Shown here piece after piece: positions 27,701 through 36,455 of a stretch of 64,000 bases of DNA. Numbering within the stretch: position 1 is the first letter of the stretch; each line of letters opens with the position of its first letter. A model generated the notes under the pieces. That model saw only the letters and a list, made by a program, of their open reading frames with translations. It did not search any database and was not told the DNA's origin. A program made the translations under genes and the position numbers. Origin of the DNA: JAIRVZ01 sp031553755. GTDB taxonomy: Bacteria > Bacteroidota > Bacteroidia > Bacteroidales > Azobacteroidaceae. The stretch covers positions 1 through 64,000 of the forward strand of contig JAVBKZ010000003.1 in assembly GCA_031553755.1 (NCBI GenBank), in the 5' to 3' direction.

Positions 27701-29245
27701 TTTACCAATAAACATCTGATATTCAGCACCATTGATAAAAGTAAAATTTTGAGTAGTATTGCGATAATGGTGAGGAAGAAAACTCATCAATACTTCCTGA
27801 TTGACAGCTCCCGTTTCTAAATTCCGGGCATCCATATTGAACGTAGTAACTATTTTTCCTTCCGCTACTTTATATTCATAATCGAAAATAATATTGCCGG
27901 GTTTATTTCGCGCATATTGATCGTAAGTAGATAAAAATGATTTATCCGGAAGCGCGGATACAACTACATAACGTTTTCCCGCGGGAGTTTCTATTTGAAA
28001 ATCGCCTCCTTTAGATTGGTGGATTTTACTGCCTAAAGGGGCATGTACGCCAAATACCCTATTATCATATTCAATGGAAAAAGCATTGACTGAAACAGGA
28101 AAATCTGTTATTTTATTCCCGGAGAGGTCATAAACAACGGCAACGCCTCCCGGCGTTATGATAGGATATAAATCTTTCATTTCAACATATACGAACGGAA
28201 CTCCGTGTATCATAGTCGCGTCCATATATTTTCCGGCATTTTCGCTTCTCAACGTAAAACCTAAATCAGTCCAGTCATATACCTTAGCACTGGTTGTTTT
28301 GAATTCGGGCGTATATCCCGAACCTCCGAACTGGCTGTTTGTGAAAATAATTTCATCACACATAATGAATCCCCAACCTCCTCCGGTGGCATCTACAATG
28401 CGAATTTCAGCTTGTTGTCCTTTATATTCCGTTACATTCCAAGTTCTCTGAGTTATGCTCGCTCCCTGATTTCCTGTTTCAGATTTTACCCGAGTTCCGT
28501 TAATAAACAACCCAACATAAGCCGCGTCAGGATAATTTCCTCCGCCAACATACAATCGGATATAATCTTTTTCGATTGTAAATTTGGGAGAAACAAGCGT
28601 TATTTGCGCCCCATCTCCTTTGTATGTATTTACAAAACGATTTCCTACATAACCCGATGGTTTAGGTGATTGTGTAATTTCAGAAGTTGCCATTGGCCCC
28701 GGTATATTCTGCGTATTATTCGATACGGTCCAACCAACCGGCCAGGAAGAACTTTCAAAATCGGTAAACAATACATTTTCATCATTCGCCTGCAAAGTTA
28801 TAGTCGCGTTAATTTTCAACGGATTGCCTTTAACCATTCCTCCTCCGCTAAATCCTTTGGGATAGAAAATATTGAATCCTTCGGCAGAAGCCGTAATCAT
28901 TTGTGGATAAGCCCAAGCTTCGCATCCGAAACGATTCCCTGTTGTCGTAACCGTAACCGGAGGTTTATGATATTCTGGTTGAACTCTTCCTAATCCTCTG
29001 AAAATAAATTCAGTCCACCAATCATTGGTTGGAATAGGTTTATTGCGGGCATTTTCATGCAGATTTAATTCCGGCCACGCTTGTTCAAACCAATTATAGG
29101 GAGCGGCAAAATAACCATCTTCATAAACTACTGAGTCCGGAGGATGTTGGGCATAACTGCCTTTTCCCATCTGAATAACTTGTTGCGCATTCAAACAAAA
29201 AGCAGAAAATAAGCAAAAAAACAGGGTTGATATAAGATGTTTCAT
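24731..29245 (-). CDS. GH81 endo-beta-1,3-glucanase with inserted beta-sandwich, CBM6, PKD repeats and T9SS domain
   Basis: The protein has 1504 residues. The GH81 signature is NKPIPTNDWWTEF near residue 50, AYPQMITASAEGFNIFYP and the catalytic stretch DPYLGHSFAGGTGDGGG, followed by NNQESTSEAINSWFG with Glu721 and Glu725. It cuts internal beta-1,3-glucan bonds. A foreign module (about 157-305, FTDFESSSWPVGWTVSNN through GGWGFIMCDEIIFTN) interrupts the GH81 N-terminal domain. It resembles the C-terminal beta-sandwich of GH32 enzymes. Downstream: Ig-like domain (about 990-1060), CBM6 (about 1085-1215), two PKD/REJ domains (about 1235 and 1330) and a T9SS sorting domain (from about 1422). A cell-surface location is expected. 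Confidence 0.92.
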   Translation of the reverse strand: MKHLISTLFFCLFSAFCLNAQQVIQMGKGSYAQHPPDSVVYEDGYFAAPYNWFEQAWPELNLHENARNKPIPTNDWWTEFIFRGLGRVQPEYHKPPVTVTTTGNRFGCEAWAYPQMITASAEGFNIFYPKGFSGGGMVKGNPLKINATITLQANDENVLFTDFESSSWPVGWTVSNNTQNIPGPMATSEITQSPKPSGYVGNRFVNTYKGDGAQITLVSPKFTIEKDYIRLYVGGGNYPDAAYVGLFINGTRVKSETGNQGASITQRTWNVTEYKGQQAEIRIVDATGGGWGFIMCDEIIFTNSQFGGSGYTPEFKTTSAKVYDWTDLGFTLRSENAGKYMDATMIHGVPFVYVEMKDLYPIITPGGVAVVYDLSGNKITDFPVSVNAFSIEYDNRVFGVHAPLGSKIHQSKGGDFQIETPAGKRYVVVSALPDKSFLSTYDQYARNKPGNIIFDYEYKVAEGKIVTTFNMDARNLETGAVNQEVLMSFLPHHYRNTTQNFTFINGAEYQMFIGKMKTAAEKSFSISYNFGGIPPYMPEPLNMTEERKSMMNSLLDYSSTHFGRNGNTYAKGLGEQTTMMLMSKCLEHKGFDLFRKGLKTELTDWFTFDESEKIKKSYYFAEYPKYGAVIGFPPGYGSQGFNDLHFHNGYFTVGAARLMMVDNEFKRDFAEMTKLVTKTYANWDHYKNENDKYIPFLRTFDPYLGHSFAGGTGDGGGNNQESTSEAINSWFGIYLMGVELNEKKIIDTGAMGYLLENLTAGEYWLDMYKENFPSTYGRQYVGILRTDNLAWATYFAGDPAWVLGIQACPVDFYYRDFCINPERMKEINTAMFHDRTTFIYDGLPMHTNDDPYDNIKTMGPYLGGYHLNIMNYINPETAAQWVDDFCRLPDKAGQDWRNHLNTTTNYYMSNAMITYGNPAPGYHTSIPSGAVYQNAKGELTYLLYNATDADVDVDIYRNGTKIETIKVGAKVYYNSKLSGGIKPKVTITSHQSDGKLALNSATKLTAIASDKDGRVLWVKFYIDNELVGTSYAEPYEIFTTVTSLGAKVLKAVAFDNEGNESEPSIVNLNVVEQKPYNNRQPWAIPNETIYAVQFDDGGPEVACHDNELEMKGGTNYRPDTGVETEGTSNIANSNIGWTNTGEWFEYTINVQTDGVYAMNANLGSNAGGALRIFIDDRDMTGAVTVPKGTGWTRFDMFVANISMKQGKHVMRVMIDKTGANLNSFKFTLTTDVMPSEVNAGEDQVILYPENTSTTLTATPVTYGTATITKYEWRQTDANAFVTIVSPDQATTVVSGLQLGTYTFDCTITDSNEKTATDQVVIVVRPDNFSPMAIPGNDRSVNVGSELILDGSKSVDSDGTIVKYEWKQIDANTSVIISNSSSAITSVTGLETGKLYIFQLTVTDNKGATTSSNLRISVLGGTYINKISDNQISIYPNPFVDQLIVQTEGQFEKLRLHSVTGNIVLDENIQGQLVYSLNTSRLKQGYYILSLISKSGIVSRRVVKK

Positions 29246-29270
29246 AATTGAGAATTGAGAGTTGAGAATT
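29246..29270 (+). repeat. Degenerate tandem repeat (AATTGAGA type) between two glycosidase genes
   Basis: AATTGAG, AATTGAGAG and TTGAGAATT follow in a row between the GH81 ATG and the GH2 stop. The array overlaps the end of the GH2 gene and takes the place of a normal ribosome-binding region for GH81. Confidence 0.4.
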
Positions 29271-31074
29271 ATTTCCCGTTATACCATTTTTGTAATATAT
29301 AAAAAGATTGTTTCTTTTGTCCTTTATCAGAAATCACGCCTTTGCGGTTGAAACCATCTTGTACCTGAGGTAATAAACGACGTGGAGAACGGAAATCCAT
29401 CAATATCCAGGGAGAAATTCCCGAAACTTTAGTCATTCTTTCATCAATCATCTTCAATGTTTTAGCGTATAAATCCGCCTGATATTCTTCTGTCCATATT
29501 TCTGATTTGTCACCATGTCTTCCGAAAGGTGCGCCTCCTCCAAATTCGCTGATGATTACGGGTTTTTCATAATCTATTTCCCAACGAACACGGTCTATTT
29601 TTTCATTGATTCCATCATACCATCCTACATATTGATTGAAACTGATAATATCTACGAATTCACTCATTTTATCTTTTACGGATAAAATTTCACGAGATTT
29701 GTCAGAACGTTCCATAGCCATACTGATAAGGCGGGTATTGTCTTTACTTCTTGCAAAAGTTGATAATTCGGATAAAAATTTATCTCTCGCGTCTCCATGC
29801 GGCGTTTCATTGGCTATAGACCAAATAATTACGTTCGCACGGTTTTTATCTCGTTCAATCATTTCCGACAATTGATTTTGGGCGTTTTGATAAGTGGCTT
29901 CATTCTCCCATTTAATTGTCCAGTAAACAGGAATTTCAGACCAGACCATCAATCCCATCCGTTCGGCTTCACGAACCATTTGTTCGTTGTGAGGATAATG
30001 AGCCAAACGTACATAGTTACAACCTAATTCTTTCGCCCAATTCAACAAAGTACGATCTTCTTCTACCGAATAAATTCGTCCGGAACGGAAAGGAGCTTCT
30101 TCGTGTATGGATATTCCTTTGAGGAAAATGGGTTTTCCGTTCAATAAAATTTCACGTCCGCGAGTTTCAATAGTCCGAAATCCGATTTGGTCATTTATTT
30201 TATCTGTTTCAGAAGTAATTGATACATCATATAATTTAGGTTGCGCCGGAGACCAAAGTTGTGGTTTAACTGTAACTTCGAAAGACGCTGCTCCTTTTTC
30301 ATCTGTGGTTATTTCTTTTTTCAGTTTCAATTCGGGAATTTCCACTGTTATTTTTTGTTTCAATTGCGTTCCGTCCAACTGTATTTGAGCAAACATTTCT
30401 GTTGCGGAATTTTTTTTCAATTGCAAATTCCATGTACGGATATGTGTTTTAGGAAGTTCAATTAGCAGCACATCCCGATTGATTCCTCCATAATTGAACC
30501 AGTCGAAATTTACCGTAGGTACCGCGTCTGGAGATCTTTTATTATCAACCTTAACAATCAATGTATTTTTTCCTTTTTTAATTAAACGATCTACATTGAA
30601 ATTAAACGGAGTATATCCTCCGATGTGTTCTCCTACTTTTTCTCCGTTCAAATATATTTTAGCGTCATAATTGATTGCTCCAAAATATAAAAAGGCTTGT
30701 TTATCCGATGTTGGATTATAAATAAAATTTCGTCGAAACCACGACGTTCCTTCGTAATAAAACAAATCCCTCTCCTGAGTATTCCAATCTCCGGGAATGT
30801 TCATTACGGGAGACAGATCGAAATCATATTCTTTGTAAGTAGTAATATTATCGACCTGAATATCCTTAAAAAATCCTGTGTGTGTTGGTTGACGGCGATA
30901 ATCATAATATCCGGTTTCCAACTGATCAATCAAATAATTCCATTTGCCATTCAACAATTCATAATTACGTCCGTAAACATGTTGAATCAAAGGCTCTAAG
31001 CCTTTTGTAGTTTGCGCGTTTATAGCGATAAAACTGAATAAAAAAACGGATAATATTACTACTTTATTTTTCAT
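29269..31074 (-). CDS. GH2 glycoside hydrolase (beta-galactosidase/beta-glucuronidase family)
   Basis: The protein has 601 residues, with a signal peptide at 1-20 and no sorting domain, so it is probably periplasmic. The three GH2 domains are present: jelly-roll (about 35-210, with WFRRNFIYNP and LYFGAINYDAKIYLNGEKVG), Ig-like (about 215-310) and TIM barrel (about 315-600). Acid/base Glu423 lies in SIANETPHG and nucleophile Glu510 in PVIISEFGGG. RLAHYPHNEQM is the conserved barrel motif. The exact substrate is not visible. In a beta-1,3-glucan locus it may remove a side sugar or hydrolyse beta-glucosides. It sits 15 bp before the beta-helix gene. Confidence 0.9.
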   Translation of the reverse strand: MKNKVVILSVFLFSFIAINAQTTKGLEPLIQHVYGRNYELLNGKWNYLIDQLETGYYDYRRQPTHTGFFKDIQVDNITTYKEYDFDLSPVMNIPGDWNTQERDLFYYEGTSWFRRNFIYNPTSDKQAFLYFGAINYDAKIYLNGEKVGEHIGGYTPFNFNVDRLIKKGKNTLIVKVDNKRSPDAVPTVNFDWFNYGGINRDVLLIELPKTHIRTWNLQLKKNSATEMFAQIQLDGTQLKQKITVEIPELKLKKEITTDEKGAASFEVTVKPQLWSPAQPKLYDVSITSETDKINDQIGFRTIETRGREILLNGKPIFLKGISIHEEAPFRSGRIYSVEEDRTLLNWAKELGCNYVRLAHYPHNEQMVREAERMGLMVWSEIPVYWTIKWENEATYQNAQNQLSEMIERDKNRANVIIWSIANETPHGDARDKFLSELSTFARSKDNTRLISMAMERSDKSREILSVKDKMSEFVDIISFNQYVGWYDGINEKIDRVRWEIDYEKPVIISEFGGGAPFGRHGDKSEIWTEEYQADLYAKTLKMIDERMTKVSGISPWILMDFRSPRRLLPQVQDGFNRKGVISDKGQKKQSFYILQKWYNGK

Positions 31075-31089
31075 AACAATGTTGATAAT

Positions 31090-33444
31090 TTAAGCTTTCA
31101 ATATTTTTTTTGTAGAAGTAACTCCTTCCGAAGTTGTCATTTTAACTATATAAAATCCTTTAGGACAAGATTTCATATCAATAGGAAGAATACCTTTTTG
31201 TTCATGTATTTTCCGTCCGCTCATATCCGAAATAACAACAGAAATATCGTAATCGTCAGAATTGACAATCAAATAATCAACTACCGGATTGGGAGATACG
31301 GAAATTTCTTTTTGTTTATCCGTTATTTGCTTTATGGCTGTTTGTCCTCTTTCAAATGGTACGGAAACTTCTATTCCTGAAAAATCAACAATCTGATACC
31401 TTCTTCCAACTTGGGTATTGAAAGTGCTTCTTACCAAACCATTAACAACCGACTGTATTCCGCGAAGCCCCGGCACTGAAATACTCACATTGCAAGCATG
31501 GTGTACTTTCACTCCTGTTCGTTCCGGAACTTCGACCGAACTTTCTATCGCGACATCCGCTCCGTTGGTATTGATAAATACATCATATATTCCGAGCATC
31601 GAAGCCTCGTGCCATTGTACATGATCCGCGACTTTATACGCGGCATATCCTCTTACCGTACCATTGTGGCTCATGTAATCATTTTGATTGAGGACATCAT
31701 AAGGGGATTCGCATTGATAGAAATACACGCGTCCTTTTTCTCCGTTCCAAAGCGTTTGATGCTCTTGGAAATGTTCGTTAAACAATCCGTAAATAGTTAC
31801 ATAATGTCCGTTGACAACCAATCCATTTTTAGATGTATTTTTTGTCCACCCAACACCGGAACCATGGTCTGCCCGCCAAATCCAAAAATGATCGCCAATC
31901 ACATCGGAGCTATTGATTTCTAACGCGACATCTACATTCACATTATCGGCGCGAGTTCCTCCAACACGGAAAAACAAATCAGCTAACAAGGAAGGGTTTT
32001 CACTGTGGTTTTTATCAGATCCTTTAGAACCGACTTCCAATAAAGTTCTTGAATTATATTGGGCGTCAAATAGTAAACTCGCGATTGTTACGCCTTCCAC
32101 ATCATCAATAACAATGGCTGCTGTCGTATTTCCCGAAGCAGGTATCAATGTCGCGTAACCTGTTCCAAGTATAATCGAATTTTCTTTTTTTACATGAAGC
32201 GGCTCTGATAATTCATAAATACCGGGAGTGATGAATAAATGTTTTCCTGATTCTAATTGTTGATTCATCGTTTGGGCTGTAGCGCCGGGTTTAACGACAT
32301 AAAAATCTTCTAACAAATCATAAACCGTACCATTTCCCATATTATCTTTTTTCCAGGAAACTCCTTTCGAATCGGGTTCTCTCAAATCGGGTTTGAATAC
32401 TTTGTATTTTCCATCATCTCCTAAAAATAAAAATGGTTTTTCCCTGATAGCAGGAGTTGTTTCTACACGACTTACATTGTTCCATTGATTTTCTCCACTG
32501 CGACTCCAATTATCGCTGTGATTGGCCATATTCACACTTAAACCAAATTCTACTCCCTGATAGCATACATTCCAACCTCCGGAACTATATCCCTGAGAAC
32601 CTTTTCCTATATAAGAATTACGTGTGTACCATTGTTGTTGAGAATAAGAACCCGAACGCGCGTTATCAAAATAACAATCCGCAGTAAATCCTCCACTACA
32701 CCATCCATCATATTGCCATTGGTAATAACCGTTACGTTGTGAATAAATCCTGCGGATAGGCGCGGCTTGAGATACCGCCCACATGAAAGATGCCCAAGGA
32801 TCCATCCAATCCTGACCAATAATGGAAAAATTTTCGGCCGAACGCCAAAACGTACAGGTCGCGTTATTGTTAGAGAGAGGAGCCGGAGTAATTACATTAT
32901 TCAATTTTACTTCGTAAGGAGTTTTTCCCAATCCTCCGATATGCATATAGTAAGAAATTTTTAGAAATTCACTTTTTGTATAATCTCCCGGTTTGAAAAA
33001 GAAAGCATAACGATTTTTACTGAATTCCTGACGAAACATGGATTCATGCAAATCATTGATTTCTTTCGAAAGCGCGGCCATATTGTCAGTAGGATTATAG
33101 ATGTAAAGATTAGGGCCAAACAGTTCGATGTCTAACGCAAGCGAAGCAACGACTTCTTCTTTCGCGTTTACTATTTTGTAGTAATAGTTATATGGACTGC
33201 CGGTAATATTTTCATCGGTAAAAGTAGTTGAAGTTGTTGTTCCTATCGTTTCATAATTACCATATCTTCCGACCGACCTTTTAATGATATATTCGCCATC
33301 AATACCTGAAGATTTCAGAGTAGTAAAATTCAGGACAATATTGTTCCCTTCCTGTTTAATCCCTGTCGCTTTGGTATGTGCCTTTGTTCCTTGTATGAAG
33401 CAATAACATACCAGTAACAGCAAATAATATTTGATGTTTTTCAT
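31090..33444 (-). CDS. Secreted beta-helix protein of the family misnamed adenylyl cyclase, T9SS-sorted
   Basis: The protein has 784 residues: signal peptide 1-22, an FnIII-like domain (about 24-105), a right-handed beta-helix core (about 110-700) and a T9SS domain (from about 710, ISVSPNPVVDYLIVNSDDY). Core motifs (FFKPGDYTKSEFLKISYYMH, AVSQAAPIRRI, WRADHGSGVGWTKNTSKNGL, and VNGHYVTIYGLFNEHFQEHQ) closely resemble a family known from Streptomyces that databases often call adenylyl cyclase. No cyclase domain is present. The fold and context suggest a GH55-like exo-beta-1,3-glucanase or a glycan-binding role. I cannot name catalytic residues. It lies between a pair of inverted REP-like elements and the GH2 gene. 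Confidence 0.8.
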   Translation of the reverse strand: MKNIKYYLLLLVCYCFIQGTKAHTKATGIKQEGNNIVLNFTTLKSSGIDGEYIIKRSVGRYGNYETIGTTTSTTFTDENITGSPYNYYYKIVNAKEEVVASLALDIELFGPNLYIYNPTDNMAALSKEINDLHESMFRQEFSKNRYAFFFKPGDYTKSEFLKISYYMHIGGLGKTPYEVKLNNVITPAPLSNNNATCTFWRSAENFSIIGQDWMDPWASFMWAVSQAAPIRRIYSQRNGYYQWQYDGWCSGGFTADCYFDNARSGSYSQQQWYTRNSYIGKGSQGYSSGGWNVCYQGVEFGLSVNMANHSDNWSRSGENQWNNVSRVETTPAIREKPFLFLGDDGKYKVFKPDLREPDSKGVSWKKDNMGNGTVYDLLEDFYVVKPGATAQTMNQQLESGKHLFITPGIYELSEPLHVKKENSIILGTGYATLIPASGNTTAAIVIDDVEGVTIASLLFDAQYNSRTLLEVGSKGSDKNHSENPSLLADLFFRVGGTRADNVNVDVALEINSSDVIGDHFWIWRADHGSGVGWTKNTSKNGLVVNGHYVTIYGLFNEHFQEHQTLWNGEKGRVYFYQCESPYDVLNQNDYMSHNGTVRGYAAYKVADHVQWHEASMLGIYDVFINTNGADVAIESSVEVPERTGVKVHHACNVSISVPGLRGIQSVVNGLVRSTFNTQVGRRYQIVDFSGIEVSVPFERGQTAIKQITDKQKEISVSPNPVVDYLIVNSDDYDISVVISDMSGRKIHEQKGILPIDMKSCPKGFYIVKMTTSEGVTSTKKILKA

Positions 33445-33490
33445 GATTTAATTTGTTTATATGATTATCCGTTATACTACCTAATTCCTC

Positions 33491-33570
33491 TGTCATCCCG
33501 CACTTGATGCGGGATCTTTTATGAATCATCACTGATTATCAATAGATTGCGGGTCAAGCCCGCAATGACA
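33491..33570. repeat. Pair of inverted REP-like hairpin elements
   Basis: Two 27-bp elements lie at 33491-33517 and 33544-33570, in opposite orientation. Each begins TGTCAT, ends ATCT (read inward) and holds a 6-bp G/C stem around CTTGA. In the second element the stem arms are exchanged (TGCGGG...CCCGCA against CCCGCA...TGCGGG), so pairing is kept. The stems could fold in the RNA or pair with each other. This is the only GC-rich segment in the 168-bp gap. Confidence 0.75.
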
Positions 33571-33612
33571 AATTAGGGTTTTAATTTGTTAGGTAAAAAA
33601 CGGATGCTCATA

Positions 33613-36378
33613 TTATTTTATTACTTTAAATGTAACCGTATTCCCTTCAGTATCCTTCACATTTAAAATATAGATTCCTTTAGATAATGAAGAAATCGAA
33701 ATTTCAGTTGTTCCGGATGCTACAAGTTGTCCGCCGATTGTATACAAGTACGCTTGAGCGATTTCGTTTTCAGCATTAATCCGTATAATATTTTCTTCTT
33801 TATTGATTGAAATTCCATGAGAAGATGTTTTTTCTATTCCGGTAGATCCTTTCAATAAATAATGAATATCTTCTCCTGAATCGGTTTTATCAATATTCGC
33901 TTTGTAGTTTCCATAAGCAGCCCAATCATTCGCGGCTACCGGTCCTTGCAAATAACCCATGCGAATCGCTACAATATCTCCAACCTTCGCTACATTATTC
34001 AAACTGAGGTTAAAAGTTTTATCAATCGAAGTTTCTCCGTTGCCCCAACTTTGAGTCGCTAACTTGAAAGCTCCCGGCATCGTATCTTCAGCAGGAAATT
34101 CTCCTCCTCTTTTTACTACTTTGAAAGATCCGTCAACAATTCCGTGTCCGTTGGTCAGATGAACTTTTACTTTCATCATTGTTCCCTCGTTATCCAATTC
34201 GAATGCCAAACCATTGGCAACTCCGGCAACAACACTTTCAAAAGCGGCGGGAGTTTTTGTTGTAAATTCTAATTTAGGAGAATATATTTCCGATTCAACA
34301 CCTTTAGTGTCAATCGCTACAATTTCAAACGAATACGCAGTTTCGGGAGATAGACCTAAAATCGTGTATGTATTATCGACTGATTTGTTAGCGACAATAT
34401 CCGCTATTTTTCCTGCTGCTTCCCTGATTCTGATTTTAGTTACAGGAAAATCACCTTGAGTTGTCACTATTGTTATTTTGGCTGTTTTTGAAGTGATGTT
34501 ATCTGAAGTCACATTTACAGAAGAAATCGTGGGAGGAACAATAGGCGTTGCCGACAAATCACAACCTAAACCTACTGTATAAACTTTCGAAGTGTTTGTA
34601 TAAACATTGGCATTGATATTCGCTCCGGTTGTAGCGTTTTTCAATGTCCATGCAATCGGATTTCCAAAAGTTATTTTATCTCCATTGGATAACGGTTCGG
34701 CGAAATCAATCGTAATTCTTTCATTCGTTTTGGTTCTTACAATTTGGGAGGAAGGAGCCGTTCCGTTCAGCAAAATACCAACAGCGGGTATAGAGTTATC
34801 ATTCCATGTCGCTATTTGTCCGGCTACCGGAGCGATGTCGAATATCAACTCTTTCTTATCTTCCGACAAGGATACTGTCATATACGCGGGATTTGTTCCA
34901 TTATCCGCCTGAGATATCATGCGATTACAATATTCTGAAAAATCTTCCGAAGTCACATTCACAGAACCGGGCGTTACTAACCCTCCTCCTTTAATTTTGA
35001 TAGCGCCACTCGAACATCCTTCTTTCCATGTAATTGTAACCTTCACATTGGTAATATTGCCCTCTATATCAGGAGTTATTGTTTGAGGAGAAACTTCTAA
35101 TCCTCTGGGAGCTTCAATGGCTAAATCTCCATTGATATTTACACCCGATACGGTAAACGATTGTACTCCACTGTAAGGATTAAATTTAATTGAACCTACG
35201 GATGTGGAAACAAGAGTTGCTTTTGAACAATTTGTTCCGTATGTATAAGTAAATTTTAATGTCGGATATAAATTGGTATTTTTGGAAGTTTTATATTCAA
35301 TCGCCTGATTCATCACAATCACATCTCCGGGATTCATCATTCCATATACAGGAGTGAACGTAATTTGAGTTTTCGCCGCGTTGATTGACCTTGTAAAATA
35401 TTTATATGAAGTATTAGGATCTCCATTCACTGTTATGGAAGCAACACGGGCATCGTTATAACCATTATTTCTGAATGAAGTGTTATTGTCTCCGTCATAA
35501 GGCGCGATACTCATGAGTATTTTTCCCTCGCTGTCTGTTTCCATAGTAAGATAAGCATGCTGTTCGGCAGTTGTACCTATTAAAGTAGTACAAAATTCGG
35601 AAGGAGTTCCGCTAACATCTTTCGCTTTTCCGGTAGTAAACTGTATGCTTTTAGGTTCGCTTTGATTTCCGGAAAAGTCAATCGCGTATACTTTAATATC
35701 ATAAACTGTTTCAGGTTTTAATGTTCTGATAAAAGCGCCATCCTGCATAACGACATCATTGATTTCATTCGCGTCATCAATAATGTAGTAGAAATAATCT
35801 CCCGAATCATCTGTAGCGGACAATGTGAGTTTAAGACTTAAATTTTCGGTTGTATTTGTACATGTCAACACAGGAGCTTGTTTGTCATTTGGATGCGCGC
35901 TGTTCGCGATGGTAGGATTATAGGAAAAACGTTCCGTTTCGCCATAAACATAGCCGGTAAGACATTGATAAATACTGATTAAGAATGGATTTTCTGTCGG
36001 AATTTTTTTTGAATTCGTTCCGTAAGAAATTTTATTAGACGGACGAATCATCAGATTGTTTTCCTGGTCTTTAGCTTCAATATTAAAACCGGCGCCCCAA
36101 CAACGTAATTGAGAAGCCCATTCATCGCCTAATACATTGAGTGTTGTTCCGTTGTATTTCACATAAGCCCATGTTCTTTGTCCGACAGTAACCAACTTAA
36201 AATCGACAGTTCCATCGACTGGAGAGTTTGTATTAACGGGAGCGCCCGCCACCTGAGTATATAACTGAACACTTTTCTTTGACATCGAACCATAATTCAG
36301 TTCGACGGACATTGCTTTTCCCGGTATTAAAAAGCAAGTAACAATGAGTAATGTAGTAAATAACAATTTTCGTTTCAT
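33613..36378 (-). CDS. T9SS-sorted multidomain surface protein with repeated Cys-bracketed modules
   Basis: The protein has 921 residues; its function is not recognised. Order: signal peptide 1-24; a beta-rich GSM domain (about 26-150, starting LNYGSMSKKSVQLY); FnIII (about 170-255); Cys-bracketed module 1 (about 259-384, from EFCTTLIGT to TYGTNC); an Ig-like domain; module 2 (about 481-606, from EYCNRMISQ to TVGLGC); FnIII (about 616-712); another beta domain; T9SS sorting domain (about 845-921). The same modules occur in the next two genes. It could be a structural or glycan-binding surface protein, which is inference. It begins the cluster of paralogues inside the glucan locus. Confidence 0.75.
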   Translation of the reverse strand: MKRKLLFTTLLIVTCFLIPGKAMSVELNYGSMSKKSVQLYTQVAGAPVNTNSPVDGTVDFKLVTVGQRTWAYVKYNGTTLNVLGDEWASQLRCWGAGFNIEAKDQENNLMIRPSNKISYGTNSKKIPTENPFLISIYQCLTGYVYGETERFSYNPTIANSAHPNDKQAPVLTCTNTTENLSLKLTLSATDDSGDYFYYIIDDANEINDVVMQDGAFIRTLKPETVYDIKVYAIDFSGNQSEPKSIQFTTGKAKDVSGTPSEFCTTLIGTTAEQHAYLTMETDSEGKILMSIAPYDGDNNTSFRNNGYNDARVASITVNGDPNTSYKYFTRSINAAKTQITFTPVYGMMNPGDVIVMNQAIEYKTSKNTNLYPTLKFTYTYGTNCSKATLVSTSVGSIKFNPYSGVQSFTVSGVNINGDLAIEAPRGLEVSPQTITPDIEGNITNVKVTITWKEGCSSGAIKIKGGGLVTPGSVNVTSEDFSEYCNRMISQADNGTNPAYMTVSLSEDKKELIFDIAPVAGQIATWNDNSIPAVGILLNGTAPSSQIVRTKTNERITIDFAEPLSNGDKITFGNPIAWTLKNATTGANINANVYTNTSKVYTVGLGCDLSATPIVPPTISSVNVTSDNITSKTAKITIVTTQGDFPVTKIRIREAAGKIADIVANKSVDNTYTILGLSPETAYSFEIVAIDTKGVESEIYSPKLEFTTKTPAAFESVVAGVANGLAFELDNEGTMMKVKVHLTNGHGIVDGSFKVVKRGGEFPAEDTMPGAFKLATQSWGNGETSIDKTFNLSLNNVAKVGDIVAIRMGYLQGPVAANDWAAYGNYKANIDKTDSGEDIHYLLKGSTGIEKTSSHGISINKEENIIRINAENEIAQAYLYTIGGQLVASGTTEISISSLSKGIYILNVKDTEGNTVTFKVIK

Positions 36379-36412
36379 GATATAAATTCTTTAAAGTTAA
36401 ATCTTTTTGTAA

Positions 36413-36438
36413 GATGAGACCCACCCAAGAGCCTCATC
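36413..36438 (-). terminator. Weak hairpin between two paralogous surface genes
   Basis: On the minus strand GATGAGG pairs with TCTCATC (one G-U) around a 12-nt loop, 18 bp downstream of the 36456 stop codon. It is followed by no strong U tract, so terminator function is doubtful. Confidence 0.3.
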
Positions 36439-36455
36439 CTGATAAGAAGTTTGTT

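Noticed and set aside
31090..33444. Annotation as adenylyl cyclase
   Set aside because: No cyclase catalytic domain is visible; the protein is a secreted beta-helix with a sorting domain.
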